NCBI GenBank assembly: GCA_037074705.1
Contig: CM073596.1
Span: forward strand, 23,844,001 to 23,908,000
Length of the DNA: 64,000 nucleotides
Origin: Zhengitettix transpicula
Taxonomy: Eukaryota; Arthropoda; Insecta; Orthoptera; Tetrigidae
Direction of reading: 5' to 3'
Position 1 is the stretch's first letter; each line of letters opens with the position of its first letter. Below, in pieces: positions 1 to 11,800 of this stretch. Made by a program: the position numbers and the translations under genes. The notes below the pieces were generated by a model. It did no database searches. It was not told the origin of the DNA and saw only the letters and a list, made by a program, of their open reading frames with translations.

Positions 1-1924
1 GTTAATCTGGGCACTATCAATAAAATCCAGGAAAATGTTAAACAATATGTAGTCTCAGTTTTTTGAAGAAAATTGCTGTGTAGAAATACGAATTAGTATC
101 TAAGAACACACCCAAATATTTTGGCAGAGAAACAAGATTATGTGATTCCATTCTTCAACAGACAAGGCCTAGCTTGCAATAGGGCAGAAGAAATAATGAC
201 AACTGCTAAAATAAATAAATAAGAAAACTCAAAGAATGTAATAGGAAACAAGTGATTCTTTTATTGTAGTCTTGTAATTAGATTTTTATGGTAGAAGTCT
301 AAAGAAGTTATGAAATAGGTATTGTGCCAAACTGACAGGAGGCAAAGAATGAGGTACTCTCACATTATCCTCTCTTTTTGGACAGTTGGTTACTTTTATC
401 AAAACAAGAAGCATGATTAAGGTTCTAAGTTTTGAAGAAGCATAATGCCATAGTTATTTTTTTTTAAATTCTGAACACCCTTTTTTGTGGACCAAGGAAA
501 CAAGACTGAGAGCACGAGAAGCTTGCCTCTTGGAGCAATTTGTAGACATGCAGAATCCTGCAAGTTAACGTGTTTGTGAATCAGACAAGTGCAGCAATAG
601 TAACTGGAAGACTGGTTCAGTCAAAAGAACATTGACATGTAAAGCTCAATTAAAGATGTATTCAAGAATGACAATATACAAGTCATTAGGCTGTGTTAAT
701 TGTTGAAGAAACCAAATTGGGTGCTGAAGATGTGAATAACAGACAAAAAAATTAAATAAAGCCAGGTAAAGTCATAGAAAGTGGCAGAAGTGTCAATATA
801 GTCACCACAATGATAGAGTAATACACACATTCTGAAACTTGGAAGGGGGAGCTAATTTAGGAAAAGGAAAACTTTAAACTATCTTTCATGTGTCAGGAAT
901 CTTTCTTCTCACACATTTAACCCGGGGAGTGGAACAATAACAAATTAGAATTGTTGAAAATTTTAGAGCTGCAGGAATGAGGTACATAATATTGAAGTGA
1001 GCCTGACAGCCTGTATTGTTTCCACTGAATCTAGAGAATTTTTTATACATGCTCTAAGGACAGAGTTTCCTGGATTCAATTGGAGTGAGGGGAGTCAAAT
1101 GTAGTTGGTGGTCTAGTTTGGTCTAAATAATTTGTAAATAGTGTCCAAAGATTGTAAAAAATTTAATAATATTGGTGTATTTGAACAAAAAAACATTATG
1201 ATATGTAGATGAAAAAAGGTAGTTGGAGTACCCAAAAATTGAAGTGTGTTGTTAGCTTTTTAAATAAGGAGAGAGTTTTACATAATATCTTCACAGGAAT
1301 ATCTATATACATATGAGAATAAGAATAGAATGTGAGTAGACGTGTCTAAATAAATCAGATGACAATAAAGAATGTTTTATATAGCAATCGTGCCATCAAG
1401 AAGATGGAAATACTAAAAAGAAAATAATCTAAATCCATGTATCTACAGTAAGAGTTCATTCTGTTTGCATCCAGACATGAGCATAGTCACTCTGATTAGT
1501 TGTTTTAAATGTGGTCAAATGGAAAATTACAAAAGAAAATAAATATGACAGAAAAAGGTTTTCAATTTTTTTTTAACAAAAGTTGAAGATCTGAGACTAA
1601 TCAGTTAAAAGACAACATACCCAATTACACATGACTGAAGAACCATAAACCACACATAGAAAACTCAATAAATCTAGCTTTTGTCCATTTACTACTGATA
1701 ATTATATGCCAAAATAAAAAAATGGTCATTTTAAAATGTGTAAAACATAACAAATTAATGTAGGGATAGCCAACACTTTGAGGATCAAAGTCTACAGAAA
1801 ATTGATAAAATAATTTAAATTTTCAAATCAAATCATGAAAGAAAAGCTTATAAATACCTATCAATTTTTAAATTGATAAAAGCCACATTAATGTTCACCA
1901 TAAACAAGAGTGAGACAAACTCAC
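1..1924. other. no gene recognised (left edge)
   Basis: AT-rich, with the + strand noticeably rich in A and G. Stops occur often in all frames and I see no splice-flanked island, tandem array or retroelement signature. It may be decayed transposon or intronic DNA, but nothing specific can be named. Confidence 0.5.
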
Positions 1925-1993
1925 CCAAACTGGAGGTTGTCTTCTACCAACAGAAGCTGCTTCCAGCCCGATATCTGACGGCCTACACGAGTC
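1925..1993 (-). CDS. candidate internal exon, product unrecognised
   Basis: A 69-base island, clearly richer in G+C than its surroundings. On the minus strand it is preceded by a pyrimidine-leaning tract ending TTCTTGCAG and followed by the strong donor GTGAGT (1,924-1,919). Two minus frames are open throughout: one reads DSCRPSDIGLEAAS..., the other TRVGRQISGWKQLLL.... If spliced after the candidate exon at 2,804-2,874, the first frame is kept (phase 0). I recognise no domain in either frame. It could instead be a non-coding exon or a fragment of a repeat. Confidence 0.3.
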
Positions 1994-2803
1994 CTGCAAG
2001 AATATGAAAACATTTAATACACATATCTATCTTACCATCATTTTAATCTCTACTTAGTAATTTTCACCAAAGTGTACACTAAAATGGATTCTTTTGGACA
2101 GTAAAAAATAGACTAGAATTGATTTATCCGAAGGAATTAATCAATCATACTAAGATAAACTTTTTTCTTTGATTATATTTAATTCAAGCAATTTAAATTA
2201 ATAGTGTGAGACTTAGCTGGAGATAATTTATGATTTGAGGAAAGATTTATGGTTCTTCCAATATTTAAGTAGGAAATCTAATTCCATGCTTGACACCTGG
2301 CATTTAAAAAAAAAGTGTCATATGTGAATAAACTAACATTTACATTCTTCAGGGTTACCTCATTCCTACAAGGTTATGATAGTTGATAAACTCTAATTAA
2401 AAAAAGGTTTCAGTTTGCACAATTTTTTTGAATATTAGATAAACCTTAAAATTTAAAATGATTATAATATTTCTTTTAGATGGTAAAATAATAAACAAAT
2501 AGCAAAAACATATTATGAGACCTATTGTCATCTGCTGTCAATAGCCACAAAAGTTTTCGAGTTAATTACTGGGTTAGATGGATAACAAAATAATTAAAAA
2601 AATTATAACACACCCGTTCGTATTATTTATCTACTATTGACTTTTGTTAATTCTGAACTTGTCTTAAATCGGGTATTTCAGATAACAAGAAATATTCAGT
2701 TCTAATTATGGGGATAAAGATTCCATAACATTAAAGAACGAGTATTTAAACGATCAAAACTCAAGAAAGTGATATAACACACAAGAGCAATTAATTAACT
2801 TAC
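1994..2803. other. AT-rich, no feature; possible intron of a minus-strand transcript
   Basis: Nothing seen apart from its position between two exon-like islands on the minus strand (GTAAGT at 2,803 and CAG at 1,994). It is rich in poly-A and poly-T runs and has no open frame of note. Confidence 0.4.
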
Positions 2804-2874
2804 GAAAATATCGCCTCCAATATTTACATGATCCTCTTCGCTGATACATCGCGGCAGAGTGCCAATAGTGCCAA
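2804..2874 (-). CDS. candidate exon or end of a non-coding first exon
   Basis: On the minus strand this segment ends in a consensus donor, GTAAGT at 2,803-2,798. If the AG at 2,876-2,875 is an acceptor the exon is 71 bases, and one frame reads GTIGTLPRCISEEDHVNIG... up to the donor in phase 0. The acceptor is weak because its upstream tract is A-rich. The segment may therefore be the 3' part of a longer first exon starting near 3,100, just below a promoter-like cluster. In that case the minus-strand ATGs at about 2,980 and 2,885 open only short frames of 26 and 19 codons, and the transcript would be a leader or a non-coding RNA. No known family is recognised. Confidence 0.27.
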
Positions 2875-3039
2875 CTTAAGCATTTTTGTTTGAAATGGAG
2901 TTTTCTGTTTTAGTTTTTTTTAATTGCAATATACGAATGAATAATTTTTGGGAATAACGTCAAAGGCAAACAACAGAAGGCCAAAAGCATGATTAGGATA
3001 ATGTATAAATTAGTTTTTTAATTAATTTTTTGACGTAGT

Positions 3040-3200
3040 TCAGAAGAATCCGCTAAATGTTGATGTTCCTCGTCCGTCGTCTGCAACTGTCGTCTGCTTG
3101 CGTGCTGTTGCGGTGTCTTTGACGTCACTGTATTGATGACGTCACGATTTTTAATATAAATACCAATCGTTTATAGAATCCTTATTCCTATCGTCAGGTG
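3040..3200. promoter_or_regulatory. promoter-like cluster: paired CRE palindromes, TATA-like and CCAAT sites
   Basis: Two perfect TGACGTCA palindromes (CREB/ATF-type sites) lie at 3,120-3,127 and 3,137-3,144, 17 bases apart start to start. TATAAATA follows at 3,155-3,162 on the + strand, with CCAAT just beyond it (ATTGG upstream of the CREs if read on the minus strand). The flank at 3,060-3,120 is GC-rich and CpG-containing. On the minus strand this would drive transcription into the exon-like segment ending at 2,804. On the + strand the TATA could serve a start near 3,190. The sites are direct observations; promoter activity is inferred. Confidence 0.35.
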
Positions 3201-3213
3201 AAAAGTGACTATT

Positions 3214-3248
3214 ATTCTTAATTAATATATATTGTTGTAATTAAGAAT
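3214..3248. repeat. short perfect inverted repeat
   Basis: ATTCTTAATTA at 3,214-3,224 is repeated as TAATTAAGAAT at 3,238-3,248, giving 11-base arms with a 13-base AT loop. Palindromes like this are frequent in AT-rich DNA, so a function is not implied. Confidence 0.6.
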
Positions 3249-4048
3249 ATGTAATTATTTAATAAACAAATTTTTACAGTTTGATTATATATAAACTTCT
3301 ATCTTCTTTCCGGCTCTTAAAAAAGAAAGGATTGTTGTTATGAATATTGTAATAATCAAAAAAGATAGGCTTTTTAATTAACCCCTTGTTGTGGTAGCCA
3401 AAATGTAATAATTAAATATGATGGGCTTTTAAATGAAACAAATTTTTATTTAGCAATACTTGAAACAATTATACAATTTTAAAAACATATCTCAATCTCT
3501 CAAAGGTCTTAACTATTTTTTTTAAAAAAGTTTTGACAGAAATAGTAAATAAATATAAGGATTTGCAGTTGCAATCAAGAAACAATGTATATTGCACGAA
3601 GCACTCCGATATTCCCTATCCCAAATTACATGAAGTTTTTTTAGAAACCTGCTAGTGTTAACATAAATGGAAGGGGTCTCTTGTAAAAACTCAAATACAG
3701 TAACACAGGATTTTAAGGAGCATGAATAAACTTTACAAGTTTATATTATTAAGGCTGTCTGAATTTTTTTTATAAATTATAAATTAAAAAATTATAAAAC
3801 CTTCTTTTACATCAACACATAATAATGTGAAAAGCTACAGCCTATTTATGGTCAATACATCTTAAAACAAGTATGTTTAATAAACATTTGTCAGAATATT
3901 TAACTTTGTGCAATTTTGCAAAATTAAGAACAGAGTCAGTCAAAGGAAACATTTAGCACAGGAATAAAGGAATTAGTAAACTAAAAATTTTGTAACCTAG
4001 TGTTAATTCCAAATGGTTTTGACATTTTGAACAAATGAATGTAAGAAT
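3249..4048. other. no feature seen
   Basis: AT-rich DNA with stops in all frames. No splice-bounded island, repeat pair or retroelement signature was found. Confidence 0.5.
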
Positions 4049-5271
4049 AAATGTTCAACGCAACAACACGAATTTTATTGACGAGATTTTTGAAAATCTA
4101 GTTTAAATCAAAATTTTCTGCCAGGAATTAAAATTAAGTTTTTGAAACTTAGGTTTAATCGTTCGCAACGTGGACTAACATCTGTGGAACTTCTCCCAGA
4201 TTTATTATCAGATTTAGGTCATTCCTAATTGAGGCGCTTAATCAGTTGTTTAATATGCGAGTTATTCCCGTTAAAATAACTGATATAATTGTGAAATTTA
4301 GGCACAATGATACGCGTATAATACGAGATTTTGACTCGAATTTCCCGGCTGAACGTATGGTTAAAAGTGGGAACTATTATACCGTTCTGAGAGTTGTGTC
4401 TCGTTACCTTTCAATTCACTCATTTTTTTAATTTGGTCATTGAGTTCAGTGTTTCTTATAATGTGAAGTGCCTTGATGTAACATGTAATTCATTCCACCC
4501 CCCACCCCGTCCCGCCACCGACCAGAAACACAGGTATCAAAAGTATTGAAATTTCGTGTGTGTGTCCGCCAGGACATAGGGGAAATATTTTCAGAGGAAT
4601 ACTGAGATTCGATGCCGGACGAGATGGTGGAGGAGTTTGAATTATAAATATTGTGAGCGGTCCGATGTTGTGAGGGCAGTCGTGATTTAGGGGCACAATT
4701 TGCCAGACGCGCCGCGCCGCTTCGCTCGTAAAGCTGGCTCCGGCTCGGACGCGTGTCTAGCGCCAGGACGGTCGTTAAAGGCGTTATCTCCGGAAGGCAA
4801 TGGTTCGGACAGAGAAAACCGAGCCACCTCGTACGATTCTCCTGATGTGAGCAACCCTAGAACCGTACAGTTCTTCGTACCTTTCCTTTTCCACGTCGTA
4901 TCTGCAGCCATTCTTCATAGAATAACCAAGGTCGAGATACTTAAAGTTAGCCCTTCAGTTTCCCACTTTTAAACCGTACGTTGAACCGGGAAATTCAAAA
5001 TCTCAGCTTATACGCGCATCATTTTGCCTAAATGTTAACGGGAATCTGACGCATATTAAACAATTGATTAAGGCGATCAGTTTTGAATTACTTAAATCTA
5101 ATAATAAATCTGGAAGAAGTCCCACAAAGTTTATTTGACGTTTCGAATGATTAAACAAATTTTAGAAGTTTTAAAAACTTAATTTTTAATTCTCGACAAA
5201 ATAGTTTGAATTAAACTAGATTTTTAAAAATCACTCCAATTAAATTCGTGTCGTCGCGTTGAACATTTTTT
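4049..5271. mobile_element. long imperfect inverted repeat (foldback/MITE-like element)
   Basis: The left arm (about 4,049-4,376) is the reverse complement of the right arm (about 4,957-5,271) over some 320 bases with small indels; I judge identity at about 75-80%. Landmarks shared by both arms include GTTCAACGC, CAGATTTATTAT, TTGTTTAATATGCG, the GCGCGTATAA/ACGCGTATAA pair, GAATTTCCCGG and AAAAGTGGGAA. The spacer is about 580 bases. This is the shape of a foldback or long-TIR non-autonomous DNA element. Alternatively it arose by inverted duplication. A transcript across it would form a long hairpin. No transposase frame was recognised and no clear target-site duplication was seen. Confidence 0.7.
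4375..4956. other. GC-rich spacer inside the inverted repeat
   Basis: It starts with C-runs and GT-runs (4,497-4,570) and then becomes CpG-rich (4,700-4,900). One + frame and one minus frame stay open for 70-90 codons across 4,687-4,972. High G+C makes overlapping open frames likely by chance, the + frame has no ATG at its start, and no domain is visible in either. I treat it as non-coding cargo of the foldback structure. Confidence 0.4.
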
Positions 5272-6443
5272 TTCATGAAATGTAACACATTTATGATTCT
5301 GGTGTTTTAATTTAATATTTGTAAATATGTTTATAATTTTCATATAACTACTATGAATATTTAAGAAACTAACAGAAGAGTCGGGGAAAGTTCCATATAA
5401 GCTGAGACACATCTGTCAGTTTTGAAAGAGCCTACAACTATATTTATGTGTGTCAATTCTTGTTCTATAACTACCGCCGGGAATATGTCCAATTATAGTT
5501 CTTAACAATAAAAATAAAGATGCAACTCCGTCCTTACAGCAAACACCGTTTCCAGAAGTCGGAAGGACGTAGGACATGTAAAAAAGCTCACCATAACATC
5601 AGTCAGGTTTCACTAGGGATATCCCTGCCTCCGTCTCATTTTTCCAAATTACGCGTTCGATCCTTAAATATAGCCAGAGGTCTTCCTGTGCTTTCCTATA
5701 AGAAACAAACATACATGACCCTTTACTAACCTGAAGATATAACGTAGAATTGATTCAGTATAATTATATATACGTTCACTACTTTTAGAATTATTTTTAG
5801 AAACGTACATTTTTTAAAAAAAATTGTCATATGTGGAAACAAAAGCGTATTTGACTTGTGAATGTATACTTATAGCACTGTTCTTTTCGTCTTTAAAATT
5901 ACTGAATTGGCTTGCAGCAGTTTCATCGGATATTTCCTCTCAATTAAGAAAAATCAGTAAAAATGTTTTCCCAGTACAAGCTTTCGTCGGAGTAAAGTTA
6001 TTTCCCCGATGTTGTTGTTATGGTGAGGGAGGCTTATGCATGCGGAAGCCCTCCAGAAGAGGAGATGAAGCGATAACGTATCAGTCTGGCACCGTGGCTG
6101 CCTATTAATACACTCCTTCTAGACGTCGCTTCTCGTCTCCTAGGGTTTTACAACAAACCGTCACAACTGTCGAGAAGACAAGGACGCCATTGTGCTAACG
6201 AAACCAAATTAGTCGATAAATATACGTATGAAATGCGTCTAAGGGCCAAAGTCAAGTGTCAGTACACGTGAAGTGTACGAAAAATAAATAATATAGATTT
6301 ATTTAAATGGTTGATTTGAGTTATCTTTAACGTTTAATAAATCACCTTATAATATTTAATTTAAAAATAGATCATAAAACGTCTCTGTGTTAAGTATACT
6401 AATTCGACAAATCAGTAGCGAAATTAAATACCAAAATAAGTGC
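5272..6443. other. no gene recognised
   Basis: AT-rich with mild GC islands at 5,520-5,700 and 5,980-6,200. Frames of 60-95 codons occur here, but without good start context, splice sites or recognisable composition. Confidence 0.45.
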
Positions 6444-6528
6444 AAAATACCGCCTAACGTTTGTTGCTTTCATCAGGTTATTCAAGAAACGCAAGAGCCT
6501 TGATAACGACACAACACACAAACCAGGT
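6444..6528 (-). mobile_element. PLE terminal fragment with hammerhead-like core (minus strand)
   Basis: Read on the minus strand, this carries a segment with GGTTTGTGTG, GGCTCTTGCGT and ACCTGATGAAAGCAAC. The same series, with small changes, is found at 34,044-34,112 and 36,671-36,718, both minus. The core CTGATGA is intact (6,476-6,470) but the GAAACGTT half is degraded to AACGTT. The copy at 34 kb adjoins a GIY-YIG coding relic, which is why I assign this family to Penelope-like elements. Confidence 0.4.
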
Positions 6529-7540
6529 TACGATTTCAAGTGGAATCCGTCACGCTGATATTATTGAAAACTAAAAACAAAATTTAAATATATGCTTATG
6601 TAACATGAAAAATTACTGTAGAACAAAAGAAATAAATGAAAATTTTTTGGGGATAGAATATTTTGTTATGTAAAGAAAAAACTGGAACATTTATTGTATA
6701 TTTTATTTTTATGAGAAAAAATTTAAAATGTGATAGTGAGTTTAAAATATTAAGCAGATTCTTTAAGTGATTATAATATTGAGTCTAAAAAGAAATTTTT
6801 TGTAAAATTATTGAACAATTGTAAATTATGTCCAGAATATAAATTTGTACATTCATTATTTTATTTATTCTAATATTCGCCTTTGTTACTTTAAGATGTA
6901 TATAATTACTCCACTAAATTTCGTCTGTTTTGAAAATAAAACTCGCAAATGTTACGTTTTTAAAGTTTCTGTCGTCAGTTTATTAGTTTTAACCTATTTT
7001 TTCATAAGAAAAATGGATTGTAAAATTAAAAAAGAAGTGTGCTTTAAATTTTCTGTAAACAATATGTCATTTATTAATTCATATATTTATATAGGCAATA
7101 AAAAATTGGCTTTATGTCTGAACAGTGAAACTTTCCCTGAAATATATTTTTAGATTTATTGTAAGCTTTTAAATTATAGATTCAGAATATACAAATGTAC
7201 TCATACTCGATATTTTTATTATATTTAATCGTACGTCGACTCACGAGAAATTAAAAAAACATGTTCGTAATCGCGTTAACGTTTACACTTTTCCGCAATA
7301 TATTCTGTTCCAGATCTTTCACAATATAACGATTTATGGAGCTCTGGATAAATCTGATTTTTATAGTTTCGTTTATGTCTTTGTGTCTCACGAACGTTAT
7401 TCGTGATTTATACGGGGAAGGTACTTGGGAACATTAGGAAGAAATTTTTACGAGAATGAATGCAATAAATACCTTTTGTTGCAACTTTTAGTATTTTTTA
7501 TACAAATTGTACATAATATCACGGTATAGGACGTACATAA
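6529..7540. other. AT-rich; contains an unexplained open frame at about 6,817-7,153 (+)
   Basis: A + frame stays open for roughly 112 codons up to a stop at 7,151-7,153. It has no convincing start (internal ATG at 6,896) and no domain I recognise. At this base composition about one such run in six frames of 64 kb is expected by chance, so it is not called a gene. Confidence 0.4.
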
Positions 7541-7586
7541 TACATACATATATACTTATATATATGTATATATATATATATACATG
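7541..7586. repeat. AT microsatellite
   Basis: An imperfect run of TA dinucleotides interrupted by single C and G bases, within otherwise featureless DNA. Confidence 0.8.
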
Positions 7587-8071
7587 TTAATGAAGCATAT
7601 AACGTTGCAAAATACGCATAAACAGAAAATATATTGTACTGTAAATTTTTTTGTTTCAGGCCAAAAATGAGTTGATTCACAGCAATGGATTCAACTCCAA
7701 ATTGGTTTTAATTATTTAAAACATGATGATAATAGTCTCTTTTATAAAGAGAAATGAATAATAATAATTATATTTGACACATTTAAAACGAATGAATTTG
7801 CATAAAGGGATGTGAAATCAGTAAAACTATTTTGAGGTTTTAAAAAATATCATCGGTCGTTGAATTTTCAAAATTAGATGACAGCCTATTCATCATCAGC
7901 GATTGCTGTGCTTGTGTGTTAAATTATGCAAAATGTAATCTATGAGCTGGTTAAAACAGGGCACACAAAATTAATGCAGAATTGATGCAGGAGTTCCACA
8001 TGAATGACAGACCGTATTTAGAATATCGTACAAAAAAATTGTATTTATATCGCCTCACGAATATTTGCGGC
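7587..8071. other. no feature seen
   Basis: AT-rich unique-looking DNA leading into the tandem duplication. Confidence 0.45.
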
Positions 8072-8170
8072 TCAGAAACAATTTTCGGTATGTATAGTTA
8101 TGTCTTTTGCTGGTATTTTATTATATATGATCCGCGACGGCGGACAAATAAAACTACTGCCGTTATACGA

Positions 8171-8197
8171 GGATACGTAGGATACGTAGGATACGTC
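8171..8197 (+). repeat. 9-bp minisatellite, 3 units
   Basis: Three units of GGATACGTA (the last ends in C) inside copy 1 of the duplication. Confidence 0.95.
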
Positions 8198-8541
8198 TTT
8201 ATTGGAGTTCTTACGGACAGGCCGGTTTCTCCCTTACAAGATTTACCACAGTTGCAAGATATTTTGTATATTACTTATACAATAAAATTATGAAGTGTTA
8301 ACGGGAAAGAGTCGTGAGTCCTAAGTCGTGTTTTTGTTGTTGTAATAGGTCCAAAATAATTTTTGGTTAAAATAGAAACTAGTTCTAATTTGTCTCTCAA
8401 CCAAAACGACAAAGAAAGATATGAAAATATATTTTGTGTAAATCAGAAACAATTTTCGGTATGTATAGTTATGTCTTTTGCTGGTATTTTATTATATATG
8501 ATCCGCGACGGCGGACAAATAAAACTACTGCCGTTGTACGA

Positions 8542-8577
8542 GGATACGTAGGATACGTAGGATACGTAGGATACGTC
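8542..8577 (+). repeat. 9-bp minisatellite, 4 units
   Basis: Four units of GGATACGTA inside copy 2. The one-unit difference from copy 1 (three units) accounts for the length difference between the two duplicated copies. Confidence 0.95.
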
Positions 8578-8820
8578 TTTATTGGAGTTCTTACGGACAG
8601 GCCGGTTTCTCCCTTACAAGATTTACCACAGTTGCAAGATATTTTGTATATTACTTATACAATAAAATTATGAAGTGTTAACGGGAAAGAGTCGTGAGTC
8701 CTAAGTCGTGTTTTTGTTGTTGTAATAGGTCCAAAATAATTTTTGGTTAAAATAGAAACTAGTTCTAATTTGTCTCTCAACCAAAACGACAAAGAAAGAT
8801 ATGAAAATATATTTTGTGTA

Positions 8821-11800
8821 ATTTGTATGTTCATATGATCTAATTTATAATTTCTGTATTGAATTGGCATTTGCTATCAGTTGTTTTTCAGAAAAAAATC
8901 AAACTATGGAGGGCACAATTTAACATCTGCTCGCCCTGTACATTTTTCCCATGTATTCCACACGTACGCGAGATCCTCATTCACCCGTTAAATGCTGACG
9001 CAAATAATGTAGCACAGCACATTAACCGTTGCTAACAGTAAGCATTTTCCTTGTGTACCTCAAATTAGCAGTAAACAATTTGTTTTCCGCCATGTTCAGG
9101 ATTGTGTGATCAATATTGCGTTTCTGCGTGATAAATGTTATCGGAAAACGCGTTTCTCTCATATAAACATATTCGGTTCAGTAAAGGAAACCTGTCAGAC
9201 TGATTTTGTGAAGTATATAAACTCTACAGTACATGAAACTACGGTGAATTAAAACAAATTCGAATCGATATAGTGCTTAAATATTGATTTAATAATATGT
9301 ATTTGGGGTGGAAAGCTATTGTTTTTATAAATAATGCGTAAAATACCGATACTATTTTTTACCATCACAATACAAATGCAGTATTAGTAATAGTACTAAT
9401 ATTTATCCTGGAATATGAACTAATAATACTTTATTTGAAAGCGAGTTACTATTCATACAGAAAACAATTTTTTAGCTGGAATATTCAGGTAAAACATCGT
9501 TTATTTGCGAGTACAACCAATTTGAATATTCTTCATTTGAAAATAAGACACCTTTCGGTCTATTCTCCATTTCTTCTTCACAGAATGCTTCTAAGGCCGA
9601 TCGTATCTGCATCCAATCCCCCGTAGCCATGGCGACGGACCAGCGCCAAGTGTGTTTTTACAGCCAGACGACCGGGGTGAATCCCTTCCTAAAGGTCCTA
9701 ATGAATGTCTGCATTAGCATTTCAGTATGCTACTGAGGGCGCCACATAAAAATGAACTGTGGAGCCAGATCCAGCGGATTACAGACTGTAACACGTGCGA
9801 GGGCTTTCTACACATTGTCACGTCTCCCTCCACGCAATTCTGTGTTTCCCTTGGCCGGATCAGTAATGTTTATTTGTCTATTTCTTCACGAATCCTCTGT
9901 GTGGTCAAGGGAAAAAGGACTGATAACATATTTCTTGAAGAATATGTAAGCGGACGAGTAGACTTGCATTTATACTATCCTGTTACTATTTGTTAAACAA
10001 CACCCAGGTAGTAAATTTTGTTCCTTTTCTAATTAGTTTCATGAAAGGATAAATTTTGATTCTGCCTTTAGTTCTCTGGATAAAAATCTGAAAACCTGTC
10101 TATATTTCTGGTGCGGAAAACTTATAAATTTACATGAGTTATTTTATTCACCATAAAACTTAGTTTTACAATAGGAGACAATTTCGAAATTAAAATTACT
10201 TGTTTCCACCTTTAGTTGGTAAAAAAATCATTACACCTTAAATATTACGAATTACGAGCCCAATAATTGAAAAAATAGCAGTTTACACCGCGAAAGTATT
10301 TCCAAAAAATATGTTGCCGTCATTTTTTCATATAATTTGAATTTTATCTTATACTATACGATTGGAATAAAACAATAAAACTTTTGATATATAATTAAAC
10401 ATTTGAAATATAATTGAATTATTATTTTAAATTTCTGATTTAATGTCTGTTTTCATTATATAAAATATTTTTGACCAATAACAGACATTTATTTAAGATT
10501 ATTTGTACATCCCTAAGATTGACTTGACTAAAATGTTATCTAATAAAAATAGTGAAGTGGCTATGAAGAAAACAACTTTTGATTTCACGGTTACGGAACA
10601 TCAAACTTAATCATGTGTGCTTTTACTTAATGCACATAATAATTAATTTAATTTAAGAATTCAGATAACAAACTTTTAAGAGAAATATTTTATTTTAAAT
10701 TTCATTTCATACAAATATTAAAATAAACAAAAGAGAATAAATTAGAATATTTCAAATAATAAATTCATATAACATTAATCTAATCAAATTTATGGATAGT
10801 CAAAACTTTATGGCTTGAAGTTTTAGAATTATTTTATGTTATTTAAATATATTATTCCAATTTTTTTATTCTTGATGTTTATTAATCGTGGAAATGAAAC
10901 ATGTTTTACTAAGAACCAGACTAAATGAACGTTAACAACTTCAAAGTCACTAATTTTAATGCAACCTTTTTAATTCAAGTCACAACCTGAAGAACGTGCA
11001 AATAGGCACTGAAATTGAAAGGTTTTATTAGTTATAAACAAAAATGTATTTATTTTTCAAAGAATATCAATTTAATATAAAGGATTTTTAAATTTTATAT
11101 TTATATATTATAACCCTAAAGGTTTTCCAATATTCACCATAAATAATTTAAAACTACGTGAATAATTTTTAAAAATTTTATAATAAAAGAACTTTCGGCC
11201 GATAATTTGGCAACATTCGTCTACAAAATTATAATTATTTAAATTACAATTCTAATTTTCAAATCCTATGTATATAATTTGTTAACATTAAAACTTTTTA
11301 TCAAAAGGATAACTGATTTTGCATATAATCCCGTTATATACCTTCAATTTGTCAAAAAATCTATCGGCCTAAACGTGGAATTTATCGATTTTCTCTCTGC
11401 ATATCGGTTCCAAATAAATTATCGGCCGAAAGCTCACCGATTTCAAAATTAATTTTTTAGCAATATATTATTGAGGATGATTAAAATCTTGTGGGGTTAT
11501 AATAAATACTTCACTGTTTAAATTCAATTCTGATACTTTATATTAAAATACTTACAATTGAAATGCGTATTAAGAGTACAGCATAGGTTGAAGAGTATTA
11601 ATCATTAACAAATAAAATGGAATACTTGTGTTGTACAAACAGAAAATGTTTGATACTTATGATGATATGTTTCAATTCATTAAATCAAATTGCTTTTGTC
11701 ACCAGTTACATTTACGGCGGAAGGGCAACGCCTATCATGTCAGGCAACCCTCCATACTATTTTGTATAGCGTTGAGTGTAACTTCCAGGAAACTGCTTCT

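Larger units (their letters stand above)
8072..8820 (+). repeat. tandem direct duplication, period 371 bp
   Basis: Copy 1 (8,072-8,440) and copy 2 (8,443-8,820) are almost identical. I see one base substitution (ccgttAtac against ccgttGtac) and one extra 9-base unit in copy 2. The near identity points to a recent duplication. Each copy has an open + frame with a GYVGYV run over the 9-base repeat; since it is simply copied and has no other support, I do not call it a gene. Confidence 0.92.

Noticed and set aside
8072..8673. Open frames with a GYVGYV repeat as a duplicated gene pair
   Set aside because: The similarity is simply the DNA duplication, flanks included; the frame has no proper start and the repeat is a 9-base minisatellite.
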